Position numbers and translations under genes: made by a program. Positions 33,944 through 41,878 of a stretch of DNA of 44,846 bases are shown one piece after another (position 1 is the first letter of the stretch; each line of letters starts with the position of its first letter). Under the pieces are notes generated by a model that saw only the letters and a list, made by a program, of their open reading frames with translations, made no database searches and was not told where the DNA came from. Origin of the DNA: Bordetella parapertussis. Lineage in GTDB: Bacteria > Pseudomonadota > Gammaproteobacteria > Burkholderiales > SG8-41. Location: positions 1 through 44,846 of the forward strand of contig CAMDLH010000030.1 of assembly GCA_945901405.1 (NCBI GenBank), written 5' to 3'.

Positions 33944-34006
33944 ATGAAACGCAATAATGTATTGTTTTTAATGTTGCTTGTGCTCTACGGTTGTGCCGCC
34001 ATATAA
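33944..34006 (+). pseudogene. Lipoprotein signal-peptide remnant
   Basis: ATG at 33944 opens a 20-codon frame, MKRNNVLFLMLLVLYGCAAI then stop. It has a basic n-region, a hydrophobic core and a lipobox (LYGC), that is, a complete lipoprotein signal peptide with almost no mature part. It looks like the surviving 5' end of a lipoprotein gene whose body has been lost, since the DNA beyond is degenerate. A genuine tiny lipopeptide cannot be excluded. There is no strong ribosome binding site. A weak copy of the dispersed AT-rich motif lies within the hydrophobic core codons. Confidence 0.5.
33955..33972 (-). repeat. Possible weak copy I of the dispersed AT-rich motif
   Basis: The minus strand reads ATTAAAAACAATACATTA, four mismatches from the core. 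Leu/Phe-rich codons of the lipoprotein signal remnant could produce this by chance, so it is a doubtful member. Confidence 0.3.
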
Positions 34007-34426
34007 CTCGCCTGCAATCGCGACGGCTGCTTTCTGGAACGGGCTACGACTGCTTGGGGTCGGGTACTGACATAGCCTGACGCAGCAAGCGGCCGTTCGA
34101 ACCAACTTTCGTGCCTACGACTGCTGACCACCACGTTGCAGCCGTTCGAGGCTCTGATCGCCAACGGCAGCAAGGCCGCTGAACGGGAGTTCGCGAAGAG
34201 CTATCAAAGGACTGCCCCAACTCAGATAGCTGTCCTTCATAAAGTCGAAGGTAATACAGGTCACCAGGGTCGGTACGGCATATTCAGATTTTCCGCAAGT
34301 AGTCGAACACGATCCGTAACATCAAGTTACGGCTTGCGCATTCGTCAATGCATGGTGGATAGAAAACCTTGTCGGCGTCACTACAGAGCCGGACCGAATG
34401 AGTGAACAACAAGACTCATCACGACG
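34007..34426. other. Degenerate intergenic DNA before aconitase
   Basis: About 420 bases with no gene. Repeated short phrases such as TACGACTGCT (34045 and 34117), GGGTCGGGTACTGACATA and AAGCGGCCGTTCGAACC give the look of old, decayed intergenic repeats. The phrase GCCGTTCGA recurs at 34140. It contains the 3' flank of acnA, without a clear terminator. Confidence 0.45.
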
Positions 34427-37078
34427 TTACCTCACCATCTCCCGATACACACAAGGCAACAACCCGCCCTGCCGATAGAAATTCAGTTCCTCGGCGGTTT
34501 CGATACGGCACATCACCGGCAACTCATCGCAACGTCCATCGGCACGAAGTATGCGCAGCGTGAGTTGCGTGTGCGGCTTCAAACCTTGCGTGATGCCAAC
34601 CACATTAAACGTCTCCGTGCCATCCAGTTTTAAATCGCCACGTTTCATGTTGATAAGCTCCAGCGGCAGCACGCCCATGCCCACCAGGTTCGAGCGATGA
34701 ATACGCTCGAAGCTTTCCGCCACCACCGCGCGCACGCCCAGCAGCGCCGGGCCTTTGGCGGCCCAGTCGCGTGATGAGCCTGCGCCGTATTCGCGCCCCG
34801 CTATCACGATGAGCGGTTCGCCGCGTGCGCGATAGATTTCCGCCGCGTCGAATATCGCCATGGGCTTGCCGTCGGGTTGCAGCATGGTAATGCCGCCCTC
34901 GGTGCCGGGCGCCATGTCGTTTTTCAGGCGCATCGACATGAATGTGGAGCGCACTGCGATTTCGTGATTGCCGCGGCGTGCGCTGTAACCATGAAATTGC
35001 GCAGGCGCGACGTTGTGTTCTTTCAGATAACGCGCCGCCGGGCTGTCGAGGCCAATCGAGCCCGCGGGCGCCATGTGATCGGTGGTCACCATGTCGCCGA
35101 GTATCGCCAGCGGGCGCATGCCGATGAGGTCTTGCACTGGCGCTGGTGTCTTCGGCAGATTGTCAAAGAACGGCGGGCGGCACAGATACGTGCTGCCCGC
35201 GCGCCATGGGAACAACGGCGGCACGGTATCGCTGCGTAGCGCGCGCCACTCTGCCGTGCCCTCGAACAAATTGGCGTAGCTCGTGCGATACAGATCGGGC
35301 GTCAACGCGCTTGCCAGCGTGCGCGACACCTCTTCGGGTGATGGAAAAATATCCTTTAAAAACAATTGCTTACCGTCTATCGACAATCCCAGCGGCTGTG
35401 TATCCAGATCGCGCGTGATGACGCCGGCAATCGCGTACGCCACCACCAGCGGCGGCGACGCAAGGTACGCCGCGCGCGCGTGCGGATGCACTCTGCCTTC
35501 GAAATTGCGATTGCCGGAGAGCACCGCCACCGACACCAGTTGATGATCCTTGATAGCGGTTTCAATTTCCGGCGCAAGCGGGCCGGAGTTGCCGTTGCAG
35601 GTGGTGCAGCCGAAACCGACGAGATGAAAGCCCAGCGCTTCGAGCGGCGCGACAAGCCCCGCGCGTTCGAGATACTCCATCACCACTTTCGATCCGGGTG
35701 CGAGCGAAGTCTTCACCCAGGGTTTCGTCGTCAGTCCTGCGGCAACCGCGTTGCGCGCGAGCAATCCAGCAGTGATCAGATTCGCCGGGTTGGAGGTATT
35801 GGTGCAACTGGTGATCGCGGCGATCACCACATCGCCGTCGCCCAGCGTGTAGTCGCGCCCCGCGAGCGGCACGCGTTTCGTGGGCGACGCGCGGGCATCG
35901 CGTGCGAGCGTGGGCATCGCGGCGGTGAAGCCTTTTGCCACGTCACCGAGATCGACTCTGTCCTGCGGCCTGCGTGGCCCTGCGAGACAGCGCACTACTT
36001 TCGATAGATCAAGTTCAATCTCGGCATCGAATCGTGGCTTCACCGTCGATGCATCGCGCCACAGCCCTTGCACCCGTGCATATGCCTCCACCAGCGCCAC
36101 CGTGTGCGCATCGCGACCGGTGAACGCAAGGTAATCCACGCATTGCCGGTCTATCGGAAAATAAACGCACGTCGCGCCATATTCAGGCGCCATGTTGGCG
36201 AGCGTCGCGCGCTCGGACACGGGCAGCTTGTCCAGCCCAGCGCCGTGGAACTCGACAAACTTGCCGACCACGCCGGTCTTGCGAAACAACTCCGTCGCAG
36301 TCAGCACCAGATCGGTCGCGGTCGCGCCCGGCGGCAACTCACCCGTCACCCGCACGCCCAGCACCTCGGGCACATTCATCACCAGCGCGCGCCCCAGCAT
36401 CGCCGCCTCTGCCTCGATGCCGCCGACGCCCCAGCCCAGCACGCCAATGCCATTGACCATGGGCGTGTGGCTGTCGTTGCATAACACGGTGTCGGGGTAG
36501 GCCAACGTCACGCCATCCATCTCGGATGTCCACACGCCACGCGCGAGGCGTTCGAGATTGATCTGATGCACGATGCCGCTGTTGGGCGGCACCACGCGAA
36601 AATTGCTGAACGCGCTCTGGCACCAGGCGAATAATTCAAAGCGTTCGCGATTGCGCGTGAACTCAAGCTCCGAGTTGCGCCGCATCGCATCGGGCGAGGC
36701 GGTGAAATCCGCGATGATCGAATGATCCACCACCACGTCCACCGGGATTTTTGGATTGACCGAGCGCGGATCACCACCCGCCGCCGCCACTGCGTCGCGC
36801 AAGCCCGCAAGATCAACCACCACCGGCGTCCCCAGCATGTCCTGCAACAGCACGCGCGCGGGGCGGAAGGGTATTTCAAATCCGCGCCTGCCCTGAATGA
36901 GTGACGCGAACATTTGCGGCGTTACGTCACGCTCATGCGCATGGCGCAGTAGATTCTCGGCGAGGATGCGCAGCGAGAATGGCAGTACAGTGAGTTCGCC
37001 GGTTCTCAGCGCGTGGTAACGATAGGTGCGGCCATCGACGGCGAGGTCGCGTAATGTGCTTTGCTTGATAGTTGCCAA
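34427..37078 (-). CDS. acnA: Aconitate hydratase A
   Basis: A TCA-cycle enzyme of 883 aa that interconverts citrate and isocitrate through a [4Fe-4S] cluster. Cluster ligands are Cys425 (TSCTNTSNP), Cys491 and Cys494 (GFGCTTCNGNSGPL). VVDHSI, GIVHQINLERLA, NDSHTPMVNGIGVLGWGVGGIEAEA and GAGSSRDWAAKGP are typical of the AcnA/IRP1 branch rather than AcnD or AcnB. The open frame reaches an ATG at 37123, but that lies in a palindromic repeat. A TTG at 37078, with GAGAGG nine bases upstream and the usual start of homology (ATIKQSTL), is the better start. About codons 567-575 (KQLFLKDIF) come from an exact copy of the AT-rich motif, with codon use unlike the rest of the gene. Confidence 0.93.
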   Translation of the reverse strand: MATIKQSTLRDLAVDGRTYRYHALRTGELTVLPFSLRILAENLLRHAHERDVTPQMFASLIQGRRGFEIPFRPARVLLQDMLGTPVVVDLAGLRDAVAAAGGDPRSVNPKIPVDVVVDHSIIADFTASPDAMRRNSELEFTRNRERFELFAWCQSAFSNFRVVPPNSGIVHQINLERLARGVWTSEMDGVTLAYPDTVLCNDSHTPMVNGIGVLGWGVGGIEAEAAMLGRALVMNVPEVLGVRVTGELPPGATATDLVLTATELFRKTGVVGKFVEFHGAGLDKLPVSERATLANMAPEYGATCVYFPIDRQCVDYLAFTGRDAHTVALVEAYARVQGLWRDASTVKPRFDAEIELDLSKVVRCLAGPRRPQDRVDLGDVAKGFTAAMPTLARDARASPTKRVPLAGRDYTLGDGDVVIAAITSCTNTSNPANLITAGLLARNAVAAGLTTKPWVKTSLAPGSKVVMEYLERAGLVAPLEALGFHLVGFGCTTCNGNSGPLAPEIETAIKDHQLVSVAVLSGNRNFEGRVHPHARAAYLASPPLVVAYAIAGVITRDLDTQPLGLSIDGKQLFLKDIFPSPEEVSRTLASALTPDLYRTSYANLFEGTAEWRALRSDTVPPLFPWRAGSTYLCRPPFFDNLPKTPAPVQDLIGMRPLAILGDMVTTDHMAPAGSIGLDSPAARYLKEHNVAPAQFHGYSARRGNHEIAVRSTFMSMRLKNDMAPGTEGGITMLQPDGKPMAIFDAAEIYRARGEPLIVIAGREYGAGSSRDWAAKGPALLGVRAVVAESFERIHRSNLVGMGVLPLELINMKRGDLKLDGTETFNVVGITQGLKPHTQLTLRILRADGRCDELPVMCRIETAEELNFYRQGGLLPCVYREMVR
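35346..35372 (+). repeat. Dispersed AT-rich motif, copy F (exact core), inside acnA
   Basis: AAAATATCC followed by the core TTTAAAAACAATTGCTTA (35355-35372). On the coding strand it gives codons AAG CAA TTG TTT TTA AAG GAT ATT TTT within acnA. The reading frame and the conserved LKDI context are preserved. Confidence 0.8.
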
Positions 37079-37094
37079 TTGAACTTGCCTCTCA

Positions 37095-37188
37095 CGTAGG
37101 ATGGGTGAAACCCATCGCAACACAGGTTCGATTACAGAAGATGTCAGAGTATGCGGCTATAGTTGTGATGGGTTTCACCCATCCTACG
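37095..37188. repeat. Palindromic repeat (GTAGGATGGGTGAAACCCATC type)
   Basis: Arms 37095-37121 and 37162-37188 are inverted copies of 27 bases with one mismatch, around a 40-base spacer. Each arm is itself partly palindromic (GATGGGT...ACCCATC). It fills the space between acnA and the esterase gene. It creates a false upstream ATG for acnA and ends four bases before the esterase stop codon. Confidence 0.88.
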
Positions 37189-37192
37189 CAAA

Positions 37193-38296
37193 TCACTTCA
37201 CTTTTTCACGCAGCCAATTGTCCAAAAGCCGTGCAATTTCAAGATTGTTTTTCTCCAGCATCATCATGTGCCCGTTGCCGCGTATTCCCGCGTCCGCAAG
37301 GCGCATGAAGCAATGTTCCACACCCGCCTGCTTGAGAAACAACGACGTGCAGTGATCGTACGGCGCGTGATACGAAGCCTCGCCGGTGACGATCAGAATC
37401 GGAATGCTCTTGAGATTGACCAGTTGCCGCGCCGGCTCGGCTTGCAGCCAGCCGCACATGAGGCCGTCGCCGTCAGGCTTATCCTGCCGCACAAAGCGCA
37501 TGTCTTCCGGCTTCGTCGCCGCGGGTGCAAATGTCAGCGCGTTGCGCGTGATGCCCCACGGGCGCGACACCATGTCGTCTTCAAAGTAATTTGGCGCCCC
37601 GGTGAATTTGGCCTCGTAGACCGGCGGGCCGTTGGGTTCAATCGCGAGTATGCCCTTCACCAGCTTGGGCCGCGCATCGGCGATGGTCCAGCCGAACGGC
37701 CCCGCCTGCGAATGCGTCAGCAGAATCGCCGCGCCGATTTTGTCGAGCAGCGCGCTGCCCGCCTCGCGCATCATCTGCTCACCCGCGCCGATGTCGTTCA
37801 TGCTCTCGACTTGCGAGGCGTAGAACTGGTCGAATATCGCGTCGCCTGCCACACCACTATCCGTAGCCGCCGGCCACTGTGTATGTAACGCAGCTTGCGG
37901 CCACAACTTCGCACGCTCCGGTGCGGTGAAGCGATCCGCCACCGACGCTGCGCCGCGCTGCGCGGATTTGCCGTATACATCACCGAAATAACCCGAGCGC
38001 CCGCGCCCCGGCTGATCGACAACGTAAACCGCGTAACCATGCGCGACAAAATAGTCTGCCCAGCCGCGCCGGCCATCGGGCGTGCCGAGAAAATTCACAC
38101 CAGTCTGGCCGCCGCCGTGCATCATCACCAGCGGATACGGCTGCGTCTTGTGAACAGGGATTTGATACTGCACGAACATCTGCTCCGCCATGATGCGTCC
38201 GCCAGGCGCATCAACATAATGTCCGCCCACGTGGAAGCACCCTTGATCCGCGATTTGCAGCGGATGTTTCTCATCAAATATTTTCTCTTGGTTCAT
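37193..38296 (-). CDS. Alpha/beta hydrolase (esterase-like)
   Basis: A 367-residue alpha/beta-hydrolase-fold enzyme. The oxyanion region is YPLVMMHGGGQTGVNFLGTPDGRRGWADYFVAHGYAVYVVDQPGRGRSGY, and the nucleophile elbow is ILLTHSQAGPFGW. The elbow reads H-S-Q-A-G, so the first glycine of G-x-S-x-G is replaced by His-preceded Thr. A late His lies in RGNGHMMMLEKNN, as expected for the triad. Members of this group act as esterases on small or polymeric esters, and the substrate is unknown. The start at 38296 has AAGGG upstream and leaves a 53-base divergent gap to the dioxygenase gene. The longer frame would start with TTG at 38350, without support. No signal peptide is seen. Confidence 0.88.
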   Translation of the reverse strand: MNQEKIFDEKHPLQIADQGCFHVGGHYVDAPGGRIMAEQMFVQYQIPVHKTQPYPLVMMHGGGQTGVNFLGTPDGRRGWADYFVAHGYAVYVVDQPGRGRSGYFGDVYGKSAQRGAASVADRFTAPERAKLWPQAALHTQWPAATDSGVAGDAIFDQFYASQVESMNDIGAGEQMMREAGSALLDKIGAAILLTHSQAGPFGWTIADARPKLVKGILAIEPNGPPVYEAKFTGAPNYFEDDMVSRPWGITRNALTFAPAATKPEDMRFVRQDKPDGDGLMCGWLQAEPARQLVNLKSIPILIVTGEASYHAPYDHCTSLFLKQAGVEHCFMRLADAGIRGNGHMMMLEKNNLEIARLLDNWLREKVK

Positions 38297-38349
38297 GCCC
38301 GGCCCTTGCAATAGAATCGAACGATTGGTTTCGTGACGGAGTTCAATCA

Positions 38350-39279
38350 ATGGATACGCAGACCACGCAAACTGTAGCGCGCAACGTAGTAGAAGTCACC
38401 CGTTTCAATGCGCAAATCGGCGCCGAGGTTCGTTGCGGCGACGTGCGCGCGTTCGATGATGCCGCCTTCAATGCCGTACACCGCGCGTTTCTCGACAATC
38501 TGGTGTTGCTGATACGCGGACAGAAATTGAATGATGATGAACTCGTCGCGTTTGGAATGCGCTTTGGCGAGCCGACCGCCGCAGCCCCCGTGCACGTCGG
38601 GCAAAAGCCGCGCGAGCGCCCGGAGATCGCGATCATTTCCAACGTGATCGAAAACGGCATGGCCATCGGCGGCCTGGGCGACGGCGAAGCGGTGTGGCAC
38701 TCCGACAGTTCGTTCACACCGGTGCCGCCGAGTTTGAGCATACTGCATTCGATAGAGTTGCCGCCGAGCGGCGGTGATACGGGCTTTGCCAATATGTATC
38801 GCGCGCTGGAGACCATGCCCGCATCGCTGCGCGCGCGCATCATCGGCAAAACCATCAAGGCCGATTTGCGCTTCACCTCCGGCGGGCAACTGCGCCCCGG
38901 CCACACCGGCAAGGAGGATATTCGCAGCGCACCCGGCCCCAGCCATCCGATCATCCGCAAGCATGAAAAGACCGGCCATCACGCGCTCTACCTCGGCCGG
39001 CGGCCTTACTCCTACGTCAACGGTCTCACGCTCGAAGAATCCGAAGCGCTGCTAGACGAACTATGGACGCATGCGGCAAAGCCCGAGTTCACCTGGCATC
39101 ACCAATGGAAACCAGGCGACGTGCTGATCTGGGACAACCGCTGCGCGATGCACCGGCGTGATCCGTTTGATCCAAAATCACGGCGCATCATGCATCGCAC
39201 GCAGTGCAAGGGCGTGCCGATCATCGCGACCACCGCCGAGGATCTGGCGAACCTCAAGCCGCATCCGCGCGCGGCATAG
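38350..39279 (+). CDS. TauD/TfdA-family Fe(II)/2-oxoglutarate dioxygenase
   Basis: A 309-aa member of the TauD/TfdA family, which hydroxylates and often cleaves substrates such as taurine, phenoxyacetates or alkyl sulfates. Iron ligands are His117 and Asp119 (VWHSDSSF) and His268 (WDNRCAMHRRDPF). Arg279 or Arg284 in SRRIMHRTQ would hold 2-oxoglutarate. The N-terminal GAEVRCGDVRAFDDAAF...LLIRGQKLNDDELVAFGMRFGEP is typical. It is the first gene of a plus-strand unit with the amidohydrolase gene (53 bases on) and a Bug receptor gene. The promoter should lie in the short divergent gap with the esterase gene. Confidence 0.93.
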   Translation: MDTQTTQTVARNVVEVTRFNAQIGAEVRCGDVRAFDDAAFNAVHRAFLDNLVLLIRGQKLNDDELVAFGMRFGEPTAAAPVHVGQKPRERPEIAIISNVIENGMAIGGLGDGEAVWHSDSSFTPVPPSLSILHSIELPPSGGDTGFANMYRALETMPASLRARIIGKTIKADLRFTSGGQLRPGHTGKEDIRSAPGPSHPIIRKHEKTGHHALYLGRRPYSYVNGLTLEESEALLDELWTHAAKPEFTWHHQWKPGDVLIWDNRCAMHRRDPFDPKSRRIMHRTQCKGVPIIATTAEDLANLKPHPRAA

Positions 39280-39332
39280 TTTGAAAATTCACTTCCGTTA
39301 ATTCATCGATGTAACCACTCCAGGAGCACGCT

Positions 39333-40409
39333 TTGTACGACGACCCCATCAAGCACGCAACGATAGAAGAAAATTCCGCCGCCGGCACACGCCGCTACTC
39401 CCGCGTGATCGACGCGCACATGCACTGGTACCCGCGGGAGTTCGTCGATCTGATGATCAAAAAAGGCCCGGCTCACGGCGCGGTCATGGGTGAAGACCCC
39501 AAAGGCAACCCCGTGGTGCTGTCGGTGCCGGACGGCACGCAGACTTCCGTCATGCGCAAAACCATGACCAATCTCGACGACATCATCGTGGACATGAAAA
39601 AGCGCAAGTGCGACACCTACGCGCTGTCGATGACCAATCCACTGATGTACTGGGCGCCGCCGGGCTTTGGCCTTGAATTGGCCGCCGTGCACAATGATGC
39701 CTGTGTGGCCGCGCACCGCAAATATCCGGACAAGTTTTATGGCTGCATCATCCTGCCGATGCAGGATGTCAAACTCGCCGCTCAGGAACTCGAACGCATG
39801 GCGAAAGAGCCCTGCATGCGCGCGGTGTTCATCGCCGAGCACATCCTCGGCAAGAACCTGCACGAAAAAGAATTCTGGCCGATTTACGAACGCGCCGAGG
39901 CGCTTGGCCTGCCGCTGTTTCTCACCAACTTGTACCCGTCCGGCGCCGAACGCATGAAGGATTACTTCATGATCAACACCTTGGGCAATCCGCAAGAGGC
40001 AGGCTACGCCGCCACCAGCCTGATGTGCGGCGGCGTGCTCGATGCGTTCCCGAAGCTGGAGGTTTTTCTGCCGCACGCGGGCGGGACATTCCCGTGGCTG
40101 ATTGGCCGCATGGACCTCGCGCGCAGCGTCAGCAAGGAATTGAGTCACATGAAAAAGCCCGCTTACGAGTACCTGCGGCGCTTCCATTACGATCTCATCA
40201 CGCATCACCCAGGCATCATGCGCAACCTGATCGATCTCGTGGGCGTTGACCGCATCGTCGCCGGCACGGATTTTCCGCAAGGCATGTCGGTCAAACAGCC
40301 GGTCGATTTCGTCGAATCGATACCGAATCTAACCCATCGCGAACGCGAGATGATACTTTGTGACAACCCAGCGCGGCTGCTGAAAATAGAAGCCACGTTG
40401 AGCAAGTAA
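39333..40409 (+). CDS. Amidohydrolase-2 family metal-dependent hydrolase/decarboxylase
   Basis: A 358-residue TIM-barrel protein of the ACMSD/amidohydrolase-related family, which holds decarboxylases and hydrolases of aromatic or cyclic acids. First metal motif: DAHMHW (His29, His31). LPHAGGTFPW gives His248 and GTDFPQG gives Asp313. The strand that normally ends F-(L/V)-H-P reads LFLTNLYPS (about 195-203), so the third metal ligand is replaced, which is unusual. The start is TTG at 39333: AGGAG lies six bases upstream and no better ATG precedes the conserved region. It is co-directional with the dioxygenase gene and 14 bases from the following receptor gene. Confidence 0.9.
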   Translation: MYDDPIKHATIEENSAAGTRRYSRVIDAHMHWYPREFVDLMIKKGPAHGAVMGEDPKGNPVVLSVPDGTQTSVMRKTMTNLDDIIVDMKKRKCDTYALSMTNPLMYWAPPGFGLELAAVHNDACVAAHRKYPDKFYGCIILPMQDVKLAAQELERMAKEPCMRAVFIAEHILGKNLHEKEFWPIYERAEALGLPLFLTNLYPSGAERMKDYFMINTLGNPQEAGYAATSLMCGGVLDAFPKLEVFLPHAGGTFPWLIGRMDLARSVSKELSHMKKPAYEYLRRFHYDLITHHPGIMRNLIDLVGVDRIVAGTDFPQGMSVKQPVDFVESIPNLTHREREMILCDNPARLLKIEATLSK

Positions 40410-40423
40410 ACCCTGGAAGCTCC

Positions 40424-41395
40424 ATGAAAATCACTTTCCCGCTATCCATCGCCACCGTGATCATGGCGCTGCCATTGACCGCAATGGCGCAGTCGTCCAA
40501 TTACCCGAATCGTCCAATACGCATGGTCGTTCCCTTCCCGCCCGGCGGCGGTACCGACATCGTGGCACGCTTGTTGATGCCCAAGCTCTCCGAAACACTA
40601 GGCCAGCCCATCGTCATCGACAATCGCGGCGGCGCCAACGGTGGCATTGGCACAGACATCGCGGCCAAGTCGCAAGCCGACGGCTATACCGTGCTGGTCG
40701 GTGGCATCGGCACCATGGCGATCAATTTCGCGATGTATTCGAAAATTCCGTACGACCCGGTGCGTGATTTCGCCGGCGTCACGCAGATTGCCGCCGTGCC
40801 CAACATGCTGGTGGTGCACCCCACGCTGGCCGTAACCTCGGTCAAGGAATTGATCGCGCTGGTCAAGTCAAAAGCCGGGCAACTAAACTTCTCCACACCC
40901 GGTGCGGGCTCCTCCGATCACATGTCGATGGAGCTTTTCAAGCTGCGCGCGAGTATATCCATCGTGCATGTGCCATATAAAGGTTTCGGCCCATCGCTGC
41001 CCGATCTGCTCGGCGGCAAGGTGCAACTCACCTTCGCCAACCTGCCCACCGTGCTGCCGCACACGCAAGGCGGCAAACTGCGCGCACTTGCCGTCACCTC
41101 GCGCACACGCGCCGTGAGCTCGCCCAACGTGCCGACCATGATCGAATCCGGCATGGCCGATTTTGACGTGACCTCCTGGTTTGGACTGGCTGTGCCCGCT
41201 GCGACGGCGAAACCCATCATCACCACGCTGCACGGCGCGACCGTAAAATCGATGACTCAAGAGATGCGCGAGCGCCTCATTGCCAACGGCTTTGATCCGA
41301 TGGCGACCACGCCCGAGCAATTCAGCGCGCATGTACGTTCCGAGGTCGCGCGCTGGGCAAAGGTGGTTAAAGAGTCAGGCGCGAAGGTGGAGTGA
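40424..41395 (+). CDS. Bug/TctC-family periplasmic solute receptor
   Basis: A 323-aa receptor with signal peptide MKITFPLSIATVIMALPLTAMA before QSSNYPNRPIRMVVPF. It has the full consensus: PFPPGGGTDIVARLLMPKLSETLGQ, IVIDNRGGANGGIGTDIAAKSQADGYTVLVG, LNFSTPGAGSSDHMSMELFK, PYKGFGPSLPDLLGGKVQ. It follows the amidohydrolase gene by 14 bases, with GGAAG before its ATG. It therefore forms a three-gene unit with the dioxygenase and amidohydrolase, and its ligand is probably their substrate. Confidence 0.93.
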   Translation: MKITFPLSIATVIMALPLTAMAQSSNYPNRPIRMVVPFPPGGGTDIVARLLMPKLSETLGQPIVIDNRGGANGGIGTDIAAKSQADGYTVLVGGIGTMAINFAMYSKIPYDPVRDFAGVTQIAAVPNMLVVHPTLAVTSVKELIALVKSKAGQLNFSTPGAGSSDHMSMELFKLRASISIVHVPYKGFGPSLPDLLGGKVQLTFANLPTVLPHTQGGKLRALAVTSRTRAVSSPNVPTMIESGMADFDVTSWFGLAVPAATAKPIITTLHGATVKSMTQEMRERLIANGFDPMATTPEQFSAHVRSEVARWAKVVKESGAKVE

Positions 41396-41396
41396 C

Positions 41397-41650
41397 TTAA
41401 AGCGCTCGGGAACGCAATTCCGCGGCCATGCTGCGCAGTTGTGTGAGCGCATCTTCGAGATCATCGAAGATCTCCTGTGCCAGCACGTCGGGCTCCGGCA
41501 GATTGTCTGAATCCTCCAGCGTCTTGTCTTTCAGCGAGAAAATATCGAGGTTGAGCTTGTCGCGCTTGGGCAGGTCTTCATACTCAAAGCAGCGCCGGCG
41601 CGCCTCCGGGTTCGCTTCGTTCCATGCGCGCACGCCGTGCTGAACATTTC
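41397..41650 (-). pseudogene. C-terminal remnant of a type I restriction-modification HsdM
   Basis: A 78-codon frame ends with the signature of HsdM C-termini: AWNEANPEARRRCF-(E/D)-YEDLPKRDKLNLDIF, then LKDKTLEDSDNLPEPDVLAQEIFDDLEDALTQL. Type I methylase subunits end in this way. The large methyltransferase domain that should precede it is missing, and the upstream DNA shows no related frame. No hsdS or hsdR is present. It is therefore a fragment left by a lost restriction-modification locus. It lies immediately against the stop of the receptor gene, so the deletion or insertion junction must be close to 41396. Confidence 0.75.
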
Positions 41651-41878
41651 AGAGAATCGCGCCTGATAGACGATCGCTGTAGCGCCGCACACTGCGTTGT
41701 GGTATTAAACGCTCTCGATTTTGCGGCGCCATCCGCCCGGCGTTTGTTGGGTGCAAATCGCCACCGCGCGCTGCATGCGTTAACAGTAAACGCAACGTAA
41801 TCGATTGGTTATATTGACTATTTTTGCATAAAGTCAATGCCCTGCGAACCGCACTCAAAATATAACGAGGAGACCCTA

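Noticed and set aside
34427..37078. AcnD-type 2-methylaconitate hydratase
   Set aside because: The N-terminal and cluster-region motifs follow the AcnA branch, and no prpB/prpC/prpF genes are nearby.
37236..37255. A further motif copy in the esterase gene (CAAGATTGTTTTTCTCC)
   Set aside because: It has a one-base deletion plus mismatches, and ordinary codons for EKNNLEI explain it.
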